Of a stretch of 64,000 nucleotides of DNA, positions 43,579-54,111 are shown piece by piece. Under the pieces are notes generated by a model that did no database searches, was not told the DNA's origin, and saw only the letters and a program-made list of their open reading frames with translations. Each line of letters begins with the position of its first letter. The first letter of the stretch is position 1. Both the position numbers and the translations under genes were made by a program. Source of the DNA: Veillonella intestinalis. GTDB lineage: Bacteria; Bacillota; Negativicutes; Veillonellales; Veillonellaceae. The stretch spans positions 62,001 through 126,000 of the forward strand of contig NZ_CALPDB010000003.1 of NCBI RefSeq assembly GCF_943193155.1. The letters run 5' to 3'.

Positions 43579-44376
43579 ATGTTTCAATCCAAGCCATTTT
43601 ATATGAAGGTTTATGGTGACTATGCTTTATTCACGGATCCTATGTCAAAAGGGGGCGGTGAAAAGTTTACGTATCAAGTGCCGACGTATCAAGCGCTGAA
43701 AGGTATTGTGGAAGCATCTTATTGGAAGCCGAGTATCTACTATGTGATCGATGAAGTGAAAGTGTTAAATCCCGTAAAGATGGAAACACGTGGCATTTTA
43801 TTACCTTTGGGAACGTCGGATAGTAAAACAGGTATTCCCAATAAAGATTTATCGTATTTTACATATTTAAAAGATGTAGCCTATGCGATTAAGTTTCACT
43901 TTGAGTGGAATGAGCAGTTTCCTGATATGAAGGCTGATTGGGATGAGAAAAAACATGAACAGATTATACTACGCTCTATGAGTAGAGGGGGTCGTCGGGA
44001 TATTTTCTTAGGTACGAGAGAATGTATAGGCTATGTTCAGCGCTTACGAGAAAGTGATTATGAAGCATTACAACCAGTTAAAACGGGTGATGTTTCTTAT
44101 GGAATTATGTTTCACTCCTTTGTGTATCCTGGGTTTGCCAATCAGGATACACGGGAGCCACGTCAAAAAGGGGTAACACAGTCCTATACAGATGGTCATT
44201 TATATTCTAATTTTACATCCATTTTTATGCGTGATGGGGTAATTAGTTTTATACGACCAGAAGAGTGTGAAATTACGCATAAATTACGGCCATATCCTAA
44301 GTTAAAAGACATACGATATATGTCGGTTGATGAGGAATTAGCTTTATATGATACAGAAGGGGGTGACAGTGAATGA
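43579..44376 (+). CDS. cas5c: Cas5 (Cas5d), type I-C
   Basis: 265 residues; Y-A-L-F-T-D-P-M-S-K-G-G-G-E-K and S-R-G-G-R-R-D-I-F-L-G are I-C Cas5 motifs. In type I-C this protein also cuts pre-crRNA, replacing Cas6, and none is present here. Overlaps cas8c by 4 bp. Confidence 0.93.
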   Translation: MFQSKPFYMKVYGDYALFTDPMSKGGGEKFTYQVPTYQALKGIVEASYWKPSIYYVIDEVKVLNPVKMETRGILLPLGTSDSKTGIPNKDLSYFTYLKDVAYAIKFHFEWNEQFPDMKADWDEKKHEQIILRSMSRGGRRDIFLGTRECIGYVQRLRESDYEALQPVKTGDVSYGIMFHSFVYPGFANQDTREPRQKGVTQSYTDGHLYSNFTSIFMRDGVISFIRPEECEITHKLRPYPKLKDIRYMSVDEELALYDTEGGDSE

Positions 44377-46364
44377 ATCTATTGAAGGTACTATTAACTA
44401 CTTATGATCAAGCCCTTAGTTGTGGGGTGGTGGATAATAGTGACAATATGAAGGAGCCCAATCTATTGCCCTTGTATCATAGTAATAAAAAATCGGCAAC
44501 TGGCAAGGATATCTTTGTGATTACCTTAAATGAAGAAGGTCGACTGATTAAGGGGTCTTATTTGGAGCAAAATGAGTATATTGTTTTTCCTGTAACAGAA
44601 GAGTCGATTAATCGAACGACTAATGCAGCGCCTCATCCTATTTGTGATGAAGTGAGCTATTTAGTTAGTGATGGCACTAAAAAAGGTATTGAAAAAAATA
44701 AATTGTACTTTGAAGTGCAGGAGGATATAAAAACCTTTTTAGAACAGCACAATAAACAAAATATAGCGTTTCAAGCTATATATCGCTATGTGAGAGGGAA
44801 TACCCTGTTGGAAGATATTGCAAATAATATAACTAAAGGGGAAGCCTATACCTTAGATGGTTCAGCGGTAATATATGAAGAGGCAGGCAAGCAAACTAAA
44901 GTTGATTTAGCTAAATTATTTATTACCTTTGAAATAGCGTATGCAGATAAGGGTATAATCACTGTTTCACAAGATAAGGAGCTTCATCAGTTATATATTG
45001 AGTATGTAACGGCGCAGAATGAAGCACAGCCAGAACAAGAATATTGTGATATTTCTGGTAAAAAAATGTACTGCATTAGTACTCACCGTGGACTTGTGGG
45101 TAAAGCGAAGTTAATTAGTATTAGTAATCATAAGGATACTTACTTTGGCCGATTCACCGATGGGGAGCAGATTATTCATATTGGCTATGAAACGTCGCAA
45201 AAAATCCATAATATGTTGAAATTCTTACTAGATAGCGATAAATATAAGCATTATTTAGGAGAAAACTCCTATTGTGTATCTTGGCTTTCTTATGATTTAT
45301 TAGCAGCGCAAGCCCCTTTATATGAAGACCAAGAAGTTCGACAGTCTGATGAGGGCTACTCCAGTGATGAAACACAAGTAGATGAAACGGAAAATGACGA
45401 TACTTCAGCAGAACCTATGAAGCATGAAGATGTACTATTAGGTTATATTGTTCCTGCGTTGACTCGTTATTTTGCTGGCGTTAGTGAGCGTGAAGTGACA
45501 GAAGCGGACGATTTTTTCTGTGTTTTGATTATTGAAAAAAGTAGTAATGGCCGTATGTCTGTGAAATATTTCCAAAGTTTTGCTATTTCAGATATTAAAG
45601 AACGGGCTCAGCAATGGTATATCGATTTGGCTTGGCCTCATTGGGATGTGGAAAATCAGACTCGCATTATGCAAGCACCTAGTTTGCGGAAGTTGATTAA
45701 CTATACTTACGGTGAAGAAGGCGATAAAGGGATTATTTGTCAACAAAAAAAGGTAGTGCGCAAAAATTTAGAACGACTTTTGCCTTGTGTTTTAACAGGT
45801 AAACCATTGCCTATTGATTTTTATCAGACCGCGGTTAATCGGTTAAAAAATAGAGAATCATACGATAAATTCTGGGATGCTGCACTAAATCGTTGTTGTA
45901 GTATTATAAAGAAACATAAAGCGGATAAGGGCTATCAAGTGTTTGATGAGAAGGGGGCTTTGCGTATGGAAAATTCACGCAGTTTCTTGTATGGTCGTTT
46001 ACTAGCGACCTATGAAAAGTTAGAAATGGATGCTATGTCTAGTAATAGTAAAAGTGAAGGCCGTATAACAAATGCGGAACGCTTGTGGAGTGCTATGCAG
46101 AGCCGACCATTGCAAATTTCTGTTTTATTACAGCGTAAGAGCATGCCGTATCAGAATAGTTTGAAAAAGAGAAAAATGGGGCTATATGTTAATTACGATA
46201 AACTATTAACGGAATTGTATACGGCGATTAAAGCTACAGAAGAAAATACTCTTGTAGCAAGAGCTGTGTTAAAAGAAGACTTTATACTTGGTTATTATGC
46301 ACAAAAACAAAGTTTTTATACTAAGAAAGATAAAACAGAGGTTAAGCTTGAAACTGAAGAATAG
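44373..46364 (+). CDS. cas8c: Cas8c (Csd1), type I-C large subunit
   Basis: 663 residues, usual size. Contains Y-C-D-I-S-G-K-K-M and F-T-D-G-E-Q-I-I-H-I-G-Y-E-T-S. It recognises the PAM in the Cascade complex. GGGGGTG precedes the ATG, which overlaps the cas5 stop. Confidence 0.9.
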   Translation: MNLLKVLLTTYDQALSCGVVDNSDNMKEPNLLPLYHSNKKSATGKDIFVITLNEEGRLIKGSYLEQNEYIVFPVTEESINRTTNAAPHPICDEVSYLVSDGTKKGIEKNKLYFEVQEDIKTFLEQHNKQNIAFQAIYRYVRGNTLLEDIANNITKGEAYTLDGSAVIYEEAGKQTKVDLAKLFITFEIAYADKGIITVSQDKELHQLYIEYVTAQNEAQPEQEYCDISGKKMYCISTHRGLVGKAKLISISNHKDTYFGRFTDGEQIIHIGYETSQKIHNMLKFLLDSDKYKHYLGENSYCVSWLSYDLLAAQAPLYEDQEVRQSDEGYSSDETQVDETENDDTSAEPMKHEDVLLGYIVPALTRYFAGVSEREVTEADDFFCVLIIEKSSNGRMSVKYFQSFAISDIKERAQQWYIDLAWPHWDVENQTRIMQAPSLRKLINYTYGEEGDKGIICQQKKVVRKNLERLLPCVLTGKPLPIDFYQTAVNRLKNRESYDKFWDAALNRCCSIIKKHKADKGYQVFDEKGALRMENSRSFLYGRLLATYEKLEMDAMSSNSKSEGRITNAERLWSAMQSRPLQISVLLQRKSMPYQNSLKKRKMGLYVNYDKLLTELYTAIKATEENTLVARAVLKEDFILGYYAQKQSFYTKKDKTEVKLETEE

Positions 46365-46489
46365 GCTAACAGTTAAGAATGATTAAAAGTGGAGAGTAAT
46401 TTAAAACTGTAGTGATCGAATACGAGTGGTCTACAGAGAAATATATGCAAGTCTAAGTCATAATGATTAATGATTAGGGAGGTACTATT

Positions 46490-47338
46490 ATGAGTACATT
46501 AAGTAAAAAAATCGATTTTGTTTTGTTCTTTTCTGTAAATGGGGCGAATCCTAATGGTGATCCTTTGATGGGGAATACGCCTCGTTCTGATTATGATGGC
46601 TATGGAGAAGTGTCTGATGTGGCGATTAAACGTAAATTACGTAATCGTTTCCAAGATACGGGCCATGAAATTTTTGTAAAATCACAAGAGCGAGTTGATG
46701 ATGGCTTTTCCTCATTAGAAGCTCGTTTCACTAATAAATTTAGTGATAAAGTAAGCACCGAAGATGTAGTGAAAGAATCTTGTGAAACATGGCTTGATGT
46801 GCGTGCTTTTGGCCAAGTTATGACGTTCCAAAAGCGCTCTATTGGTATTCGTGGGCCTGTATCTATTAGCCGTGGTAAAAGTCTTGATGTAGTAGATGTT
46901 ATTACTATGCAAATTACGCGTAGTACGAATGGGATGAATGCTGAAGTTGGTAAACGTTCTTCCGATACAATGGGGACAAAATATTTTGTTGAATATGGTG
47001 TTTATAAAGTATGTGGTAGCATTAACTGTTATTTTGCTGAAAAAACAGGTTTCACAGATGAAGATGCTGAAATTGTGAAAGAAGCATTACAAACTTTATT
47101 TGAAAATGATATGTCCTCTGCTCGTCCAGAAGGTAGTATGGCCGTAGAACGTTTATATTGGTTTACGCATCCTAATAAATTGGGCTGTACATCGACAGCA
47201 CATATTCATAATTTAGTAGAAGTAAAACATTTGGCTGAAGGGGCACCTCGTAGCTTTGCTGATTATGAAATCACACTTAATGAAGATAAGTTAGCTAGCT
47301 ATAAGGCGGATGGGCTTACTGTTGAAATCATTGAATAA
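46490..47338 (+). CDS. cas7: Cas7 (Csd2), type I-C backbone
   Basis: 282 residues; N-G-A-N-P-N-G-D-P and R-G-P-V-S-I-S-R-G-K-S are typical. Multiple copies coat the crRNA. A 125-bp gap without genes separates it from cas8c; GGAGG precedes the ATG. Confidence 0.93.
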   Translation: MSTLSKKIDFVLFFSVNGANPNGDPLMGNTPRSDYDGYGEVSDVAIKRKLRNRFQDTGHEIFVKSQERVDDGFSSLEARFTNKFSDKVSTEDVVKESCETWLDVRAFGQVMTFQKRSIGIRGPVSISRGKSLDVVDVITMQITRSTNGMNAEVGKRSSDTMGTKYFVEYGVYKVCGSINCYFAEKTGFTDEDAEIVKEALQTLFENDMSSARPEGSMAVERLYWFTHPNKLGCTSTAHIHNLVEVKHLAEGAPRSFADYEITLNEDKLASYKADGLTVEIIE

Positions 47339-47370
47339 GCAATGAATAAGTATTGAATAAGTGTGATTAT

Positions 47371-48024
47371 ATGACACAAGAAGATGATTATTTACAAATA
47401 GCAGGTATTCAACATTTTACTTTTTGCCGTAGGCAATGGGCGCTGATTCATATTGAACAGGCGTGGGCAGATAACTTTTTTACCATTGATGGCAGTATTA
47501 AACATGAGAAAGTCGATACTGGCAAAACGGATGAAAAAATTGGCAACAAACGGGTGCTCCGTTCGTTGCCAGTTATCTCCCATACCTTAGGTATTCGTGG
47601 AATTTGTGATGCTGTGGAACTTGTAGAATCAGATACCGGCGAATATTTTAGTAAATATGATGCCAAGTATACTGTAATTCCCGTAGAGTATAAGCGTGGT
47701 AAATCTAAAGAAGACTTAAGCGATCAATTGCAGGTTGTAGCTCAGGCACTATGCTTAGAAGAAATGCTGGGCATTAAAATTGCAGAGGGCGCTTTGTTTT
47801 ATCATGAAACAAGACGGCGTGAAGTAGTATCTATTACAGAGGCTATGCGCGATTATATTAAGCAAATGGTAGCTGAAATGAATCAATATTACGCACGTCA
47901 GTATACTCCGAAAGTAAAAATTAGTAAACGATGCAAGGCCTGCTCGTTACAAAATATTTGTTTGCCTGAACTGAGTAAGGTAAAATCGGCAACAGAATAT
48001 ATGCAAAGGCGGTTGGAGGAATGA
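47371..48024 (+). CDS. cas4: Cas4 nuclease
   Basis: 217 residues. I-Q-H-F-T-F-C-R-R-Q-W-A-L-I at the start, D and E-Y-K-R-G-K nuclease residues in the middle, and C-K-A-C-S-L-Q-N-I-C at the end with the N-terminal Cys for the Fe-S cluster. Trims prespacers and selects PAM-bearing ones. I start it at ATG 47371; a TTG at 47353 is possible. Confidence 0.92.
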   Translation: MTQEDDYLQIAGIQHFTFCRRQWALIHIEQAWADNFFTIDGSIKHEKVDTGKTDEKIGNKRVLRSLPVISHTLGIRGICDAVELVESDTGEYFSKYDAKYTVIPVEYKRGKSKEDLSDQLQVVAQALCLEEMLGIKIAEGALFYHETRRREVVSITEAMRDYIKQMVAEMNQYYARQYTPKVKISKRCKACSLQNICLPELSKVKSATEYMQRRLEE

Positions 48025-49052
48025 AAGTATTACAAAATACCTTATATGTTATGACTCCGGATATTTACCTAGCGACAGCAGGTGAAAATGTAGTTTTGAA
48101 AAAAGACGGTGATACGTTAGGTCGGTATCCTTTGCATAATATTCAAGACATCGTAACGTTTGCGTATAGTGGGATTAGTCCTAAGTTATTAGAACGTTGC
48201 ATGGAACAGGGTATCGGTATTGCATTTATGACTAGTCATGGACGTTTAATTAGTCGTATGCAGGGGCGTTCACAAGGTAATATTTTATTACGCCGTGAGC
48301 AATATCGATTATGTGATGATACAGAGCGAGCACTGGCAGTGGCAAAGCATGTAATTACAGCCAAAATATATAATGAAAAATGGACATTGGAGCGTTACAT
48401 TAGACAATATAGCGAACGCCTTGATACGAGTCGCTTGAAAAGTGTGTCTAACACGTTAACAGCCTATACTAAACAATGCACTTCCTCTGCCAATATGGCG
48501 CATTTGCGTGGTATTGAAGGGGTGGCTCAATCTGAATATTTTAGTGTTTTTGATGATATGATTTTAAATCAAAAAGAGTCGTTTCAATTTACAATACGGT
48601 CTCGTAGACCTCCATTAGATCGTGTTAATGCGTTATTGTCTTTTATGTATAGCGTACTCGCTAATGATGTGGCTAGTGCTTTAGAGTCAGTAGGCCTTGA
48701 TGCTTATGCCGGTGTTATGCATGTAGATCGGCCGGGGCGGATTTCCTTTGCTTTAGATTTGTTAGAAGAGTTGCGTTCACCATTGGTAGATCGATTTGTA
48801 TTGTCTTTGATTAACCGTAAAGTAGTTAACAGTAAGGATTTTTCAGAGGAAAGCAATGGAGCGATTTTAATGAATGATGATGCTCGACGAACTGTAGTAG
48901 CTAAATGGCAGGAACGTAAAAAAGAAACATTAGTGCATCCATTTTTAGAGGAAAAGATTCCTTGGGGTTTGGTGCCTTTTGTACAGGCTCTTTTATATGC
49001 GCGTTTCTTACGTGGCGACTTGGACGCATATCCACCTTTTATGTGGAAATGA
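48021..49052 (+). CDS. cas1: Cas1 integrase
   Basis: 343 residues; the I-C type N-terminus (L-Q-N-T-L-Y-V-M-T-P-D), R-G-I-E-G-V-A-Q-S-E-Y-F and H-V-D-R-P-G-R-I-S-F contain the catalytic residues (Glu, His). Overlaps cas4 by 4 bp (ATGA). Confidence 0.95.
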   Translation: MKVLQNTLYVMTPDIYLATAGENVVLKKDGDTLGRYPLHNIQDIVTFAYSGISPKLLERCMEQGIGIAFMTSHGRLISRMQGRSQGNILLRREQYRLCDDTERALAVAKHVITAKIYNEKWTLERYIRQYSERLDTSRLKSVSNTLTAYTKQCTSSANMAHLRGIEGVAQSEYFSVFDDMILNQKESFQFTIRSRRPPLDRVNALLSFMYSVLANDVASALESVGLDAYAGVMHVDRPGRISFALDLLEELRSPLVDRFVLSLINRKVVNSKDFSEESNGAILMNDDARRTVVAKWQERKKETLVHPFLEEKIPWGLVPFVQALLYARFLRGDLDAYPPFMWK

Positions 49053-49157
49053 TAGTCTAGACTGGATAAATTATATAGGCGACTATAAATGTGTGGTGAG
49101 CCTTAATTAGATAATGAAACAGTGTAATACAATGGTAATTAGGATGGATGTGGTAGT

Positions 49158-49448
49158 GTGTATGTATTAGTGACGTATGATATTAATACAGAAAGTACGG
49201 CTGGTAGACGTCGATTGCGCCAGGTGGCTAAAGTATGCCTTGATTACGGGCAACGAGTTCAAAATTCGGTCTTTGAATGTAGTGTAGATGAGGGGCAATT
49301 TTGCTTATTAAAGCATAAATTGGAAAAAATCATTGATGCAGACATTGATAATTTGCGTTTTTATCGTTTAGGCAAAAATTATAAAAGTAGCATTGAAACT
49401 ATGGGGAAAGATCCTTCTTATGATGTAGAAGGGCCAATGATTATTTAA
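49158..49448 (+). CDS. cas2: Cas2
   Basis: 96 residues, GTG start; V-T-Y-D-I-N-T and R-L-R-Q-V-A-K-V-C and V-Q-N-S-V-F-E-C are classic. Forms the spacer-integration complex with Cas1. Confidence 0.95.
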   Translation: MYVLVTYDINTESTAGRRRLRQVAKVCLDYGQRVQNSVFECSVDEGQFCLLKHKLEKIIDADIDNLRFYRLGKNYKSSIETMGKDPSYDVEGPMII

Positions 49449-49478
49449 GCTAGAGATAGATTTATAGTTGTTTGTGTT

Positions 49479-49536
49479 AGAGTGCGAATAGTAAGTTGTT
49501 TATAAAAGTAAATTCAGTTCGCACTCTTTTTCTTTT
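49479..49536 (+). terminator. Hairpin at the end of the cas operon, beginning of leader 1
   Basis: AGAGTGCGAA (49479-49488) pairs with TTCGCACTCT (49518-49527), then TTTTCTTTT. A shorter copy lies before array 2 (51688-51734). Confidence 0.75.
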
Positions 49537-49639
49537 ATGTTGATAATATATTATAATGGATGAGAGTTTATTAACAATTAGTATTAATAATTTGATTTAG
49601 ATATAGTGGATATGTGTTTTTTAGTTACTATATGTAGCA
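49537..49639 (+). promoter_or_regulatory. Leader of CRISPR array 1
   Basis: AT-rich. TATTATAATGGATG (near 49550) may be the -10 for pre-crRNA. The last 14 bases before the first repeat, TACTATATGTAGCA (49626-49639), are identical to those before array 2. Confidence 0.65.
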
Positions 49640-51629
49640 GTCTTATACATGTGTGTAAGTGGATTGAAGTAGATAGGGCAACAGTGGTGGTCTGACGCAC
49701 TTTGTGTCTTATACATGTGTGTAAGTGGATTGAAGTATGGTCAGCCGATTGAAACTGATGAAATATTAAGGTCTTATACATGTGTGTAAGTGGATTGAAG
49801 TATCAACACTTCGTTTTTCAGGGCCATTTACGGAGTGTCTTATACATGTGTGTAAGTGGATTGAAGTGGTAGCGGTAGCAGTGGGAACTGTTACCGCCTA
49901 AGTCTTATACATGTGTGTAAGTGGATTGAAGTCAGATACAGCCGATTTTCGCAAGGTGGTGACGGGTGTCTTATACATGTGTGTAAGTGGATTGAAGTTG
50001 GTGCTTGCCTCTTGGTAAGCCACCCATAACACACGTCTTATACATGTGTGTAAGTGGATTGAAGTAACTCGTCACACTCGTTAATTGTCCGCTCAACAGG
50101 GTCTTATACATGTGTGTAAGTGGATTGAAGTCATGGGGTTGGTTGCCCCATTATGTCGATTACATGTCTTATACATGTGTGTAAGTGGATTGAAGTTTTT
50201 CAGGAAATCAACGAACAAATCGTAGCAGGAGTCTTATACATGTGTGTAAGTGGATTGAAGTGTGTAGTTGTATCAGTTTTAGAATTAGTTGGCACCTGTC
50301 TTATACATGTGTGTAAGTGGATTGAAGTCCCAGCTACAACCTTGCCGTTTTGCGTTACAGAAACGTCTTATACATGTGTGTAAGTGGATTGAAGTTCGAC
50401 TAGCTTGCCGCCGTAGGTCTCGAGCTCCATGTCTTATACATGTGTGTAAGTGGATTGAAGTAACCGCTTTACCGGCTTTTTTGATAGTAAACTTTTGTCT
50501 TATACATGTGTGTAAGTGGATTGAAGTCAGCTCCATATTTACAGCTCTCACATGCCAATTGTGTCTTATACATGTGTGTAAGTGGATTGAAGTATCTAAA
50601 CTTTTTCCAGCTTCAAAATCCATTAAAGGTCTTATACATGTGTGTAAGTGGATTGAAGTGCTAACACGAGAAATAAAATTACATTTACAATACGTCTTAT
50701 ACATGTGTGTAAGTGGATTGAAGTCTCGATTTTAGCCTTTCTCTTTTCGGCTTCGGTCGTCTTATACATGTGTGTAAGTGGATTGAAGTGAGATCCAATT
50801 TATTTACTCCGTAACAATGTCGAGGTCTTATACATGTGTGTAAGTGGATTGAAGTTTGCGTGTACGGCGTTTTTTAGGCGTTTCTTCGGTGTCTTATACA
50901 TGTGTGTAAGTGGATTGAAGTTTCTGGTTCTGCGTTTTCGATTAATTGCTGTACTGGTCTTATACATGTGTGTAAGTGGATTGAAGTAGTCTCCAGGCCC
51001 AGTAGAATATATTGCTGGTTTGTCTTATACATGTGTGTAAGTGGATTGAAGTCTCGGCTGTATCAGCCTCATCTACGAGCCAATCAAGTCTTATACATGT
51101 GTGTAAGTGGATTGAAGTATTAATCCTTGTAGCATACTAGATGGAACCATACGTCTTATACATGTGTGTAAGTGGATTGAAGTATCCATTCACGAATTTT
51201 TGTAGATTCGCTATTATGGTCTTATACATGTGTGTAAGTGGATTGAAGTTGGTACTGGAGTTTGTAACTCATCATTTAGATTATGTCTTATACATGTGTG
51301 TAAGTGGATTGAAGTCAAATTTTGGAAAGATACCGAAACAGTAACTTATGTCTTATACATGTGTGTAAGTGGATTGAAGTCTCGGCTGTATCAGCCTCAT
51401 CTACGAGCCAATCAAGTCTTATACATGTGTGTAAGTGGATTGAAGTTTTATTTTTATTCATTGATTAACTCCTCAAAAAAGTCTTATACATGTGTGTAAG
51501 TGGATTGAAGTTCAAGCAATAATATTCCCCGCCTTGGTAAAGGGCGGTCTTATACATGTGTGTAAGTGGGTTGAAGTGTGGTCCCTGTCTGTTCGCTGAA
51601 ATGGTCTTGTGCATGTGTGAAAAAGTGGT
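49640..51629 (+). CRISPR. CRISPR array 1 (type I-C), 30 repeats plus a decayed end
   Basis: 31-nt repeat starting GTCTTATACATGTGTG and ending TAAGTGGATTGAAGT, with a hairpin CTTATACA/TGTGTAAG. Thirty repeats (first at 49640, last full one at 51547, which reads GGGTTGAAGT) with mostly 34-36-nt spacers, then a decayed repeat at 51604. Leader is upstream (left), as the decay at the right end confirms. The spacers at 51053-51087 and 51381-51415 are identical. By eye I found no spacer matching the prophage in this window. Confidence 0.97.
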
Positions 51630-51687
51630 AATTTTAACATATGATGAGATAGTATGATTTGTCTTATTTGAATTACTTGATTGGTGG

Positions 51688-51847
51688 TAGTGCGAATAAT
51701 AAGTTAAATGTGATTTATAAATAGTTTCGCACTAAAATTTTAATGTATTCTATAACTTTAGTGTAAGAATGAATTATTAGTAGTAAGTATTATTTATGAT
51801 ATATTCTAGTAGTGCTATATAGATAGTCTTTACTACTATATGTAGCA
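51688..51847 (+). promoter_or_regulatory. Leader of CRISPR array 2, related to leader 1
   Basis: Has a TAGTGCGAA/TTCGCACTA hairpin, the following AATAATAAGTT-like bases, and ends with the same 14 bases as leader 1 (51834-51847). The middle has diverged. Confidence 0.6.
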
Positions 51848-52548
51848 GTCTTGTGCTTATGAGCGCAAAGCGGATTGAAGTTCTTTATCCAAGGTATAAA
51901 TGCAACAGCAACTGGGTCTTGTGCTTATGAGCGCAAAGCGGATTGAAGTCAAGCTCGATTAGGCGCACGCGCCCTAAAAGAGGGTCTTGTGCTTATGAGC
52001 GCAAAGCGGATTGAAGTTTGATGGCTTTAATTTGTAATGCTCGTAAACCTTGTCTTGTGCTTATGAGCGCAAAGCGGATTGAAGTTTTGGCTATATCCAA
52101 TATTTCTTCAAATGGTAAAGTCTTGTGCTTATGAGCGCAAAGCGGATTGAAGTTTTCATACGACTTAAATCTGCATAAGAACCAACCAGTCTTGTGCTTA
52201 TGAGCGCAAAGCGGATTGAAGTGACCTAAATCTTTTTTTAGTGAAGCAACATATTCAGTCTTGTGCTTATGAGCGCAAAGCGGATTGAAGTTTATAAACA
52301 CATCCAAGTCCGTTACCTCGTCTCATGTCTTATGCTTATGAGCGCAAAGCGGATTGAAGTTACAGCGCCTCTCGGAGCGCTCTTTTAGAGTACGTCTTAT
52401 GCTTATGAGCGCAAAGCGGATTGAAGTAGAAAAATGAAGCCTATTATTTGCTCGATGAACGTCTTGTACTTATGAGTGCAAAGCGGGTTGAAGTATGATA
52501 CCGAAGGTGAATTAAATAATGATTGAAAGTCTTATGTTTATGATTGCC
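51848..52548 (+). CRISPR. CRISPR array 2, 10 repeats of a different 34-nt type
   Basis: Repeats start GTCTTGTGCTTATGAGCG and end AAAGCGGATTGAAGT; stem CTTGTGCT/AGCGCAAAG with one bulged A. Ten repeats (51848 to 52461), 33-35-nt spacers, and a decayed partial repeat at 52529. Repeats 8-9 carry one change (GTCTTATG) and the tenth several. The ends match array 1 repeats, the middle does not. Confidence 0.95.
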
Positions 52549-52652
52549 GTTTTTAAATCAACAATTATCTTTCTATATCATAATTAACTTATAGTTTTAT
52601 TTTTATAAGTACAAGCTTGTCTGAAATACACCTCAAATATACTTAAAACAAA

Positions 52653-52711
52653 AAAGACTTACCTTGTTATTACTATCTTAGTTTATGTTAGTAATTTTAA
52701 GGTAAGTCTTT
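52653..52711. terminator. Bidirectional terminator
   Basis: A 13-bp stem AAAGACTTACCTT/AAGGTAAGTCTTT with A and T tracts on both sides, downstream of the beta-helix gene. Confidence 0.75.
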
Positions 52712-52752
52712 ATTTTGATTTTTATTTTTATTTTATTCCTATTTAAACCTCA

Positions 52753-54111
52753 TTATTTAAGTACAGTTCCTGCTATTTTTACAATATGACCATTAGTATG
52801 GATATTACTATTAGTAGGATCTTCATTTGTTAAGGTAGTTACATTTGAATCTTCTGTTGCATTCCAAATGGAATCTTTACTTAGTGTTAAGGTAATTGCC
52901 TGCGCTTGGTTATCAGGGTTAATAGAACCTGTTAAAATGGAGCCATTGGTGAGTGACAGATTAATAGTGCTAATAGAATCGGCTATGATTTGCCCGGTTA
53001 ATTGCTGATTTTTAGCAGTAAATGTTAAATGTCCGCCATTTTCGCCTTTTGTACCCCAGCGGTTGGCGGCCGCTTTGATTAAGACATTTGTATTTGGCAT
53101 AATGATTTCATTATTTTCTAAGGTTGCTGTCGCTTGGGTATTATTCACATGAATAAAAGCACCATCTGCGTAAGTTGTCAGTTTGGAGTTGCTTGCATCA
53201 AGTTGAGCAATACCGCTTTTCGCATCGCCTGAAAAACTTTGGTAGAGCATAAAGCCATTATCCACATGGCCCGTGAGATTTGAATTTACAATGGTTATAC
53301 TATTTTTTCCTTCAATGACGCCAATTTCGCTATCAGTGGCTTCACCAACGCCATTTTGTAAAGTAATATTACCGGTAGAATAAATGAGTGGACTGCCTTG
53401 GCCGCTAGTATGAAGGGTTGCTTCTGAAACATTGATAGTACCTTCACCATGATCAGTAGCTAGAGAGGCACTATGGGCCCCTTCTGTAGTGATTGTTACC
53501 TGCTTACCAATGACAACACCGTTATAGGTTGCATCAAGGCCACGTGAGGAGTCTTGTTTTGTGTGAATGGAAATATTATTAGCTTCAATATTTGCGTTTT
53601 TACCACTAGCAAAAACGGCATTAGCACCATTAGCATCTGTATTGATAGTAGTGCCATTTAGATAAATGGTACTACTAGGTGTAGCTAATATAGCTGCATT
53701 TTGTCCGTAAAAGTTACTATTGTCTTCACTCGTTGTGTTGCCAGTTTTGGATATCTTTATATTAGTTACATTGGCAATGCCAGTTTTCTTGGCCATAATT
53801 ACATTTTCATCAGATTGAGTATTAGTTAGCTCTTTATTCAATGTTTCGGTTCGAGCATTAACTATTTTAGAGGCACCATAATCATAGGCAGGGATTTCTG
53901 AAATGCTATGGTCACCAATTGGCGGTAACATAGTAGCATTGGGCATAGGTGGGAGGGGAGGAATTTTGTTAAAATCTATTGCTGAAGCTGTATTAGCTAA
54001 CACAGGATTCATAGCTAGGATTGTTAACATTGTGGACGTTAATAAAAGTTTTCGTGCAATGTTAGTTTTATTATGTGTATGTATTGTATTTTTATAAACG
54101 GTTGGTTTCAT
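52753..54111 (-). CDS. Secreted beta-helix (autotransporter passenger-like) protein
   Basis: 452 residues. A signal peptide with extended n-region ends near V-L-A-N-T (about residue 40), then a Pro-rich linker (P-P-L-P-P-M-P) and a long series of short beta strands with N/S/T/G turns, the pattern of pertactin-like right-handed beta-helices. There is no C-terminal beta-barrel or other anchor, so it is either secreted by another route or the remains of a larger autotransporter. Function unknown, possibly surface adhesion. Confidence 0.65.
   Translation of the reverse strand: MKPTVYKNTIHTHNKTNIARKLLLTSTMLTILAMNPVLANTASAIDFNKIPPLPPMPNATMLPPIGDHSISEIPAYDYGASKIVNARTETLNKELTNTQSDENVIMAKKTGIANVTNIKISKTGNTTSEDNSNFYGQNAAILATPSSTIYLNGTTINTDANGANAVFASGKNANIEANNISIHTKQDSSRGLDATYNGVVIGKQVTITTEGAHSASLATDHGEGTINVSEATLHTSGQGSPLIYSTGNITLQNGVGEATDSEIGVIEGKNSITIVNSNLTGHVDNGFMLYQSFSGDAKSGIAQLDASNSKLTTYADGAFIHVNNTQATATLENNEIIMPNTNVLIKAAANRWGTKGENGGHLTFTAKNQQLTGQIIADSISTINLSLTNGSILTGSINPDNQAQAITLTLSKDSIWNATEDSNVTTLTNEDPTNSNIHTNGHIVKIAGTVLK

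Noticed and set aside
50153-51499. Apparent proteins made of repeated Cys-Val-Ser-Gly-Leu-Lys or Ile-His-Val-Cys-Lys-Trp units
   Set aside because: These are CRISPR repeats read as codons, not genes.
49640-52548. Self-targeting spacers against the prophage
   Set aside because: I compared the spacers with the prophage by eye and saw no match; a full search allowing mismatches was not possible here.
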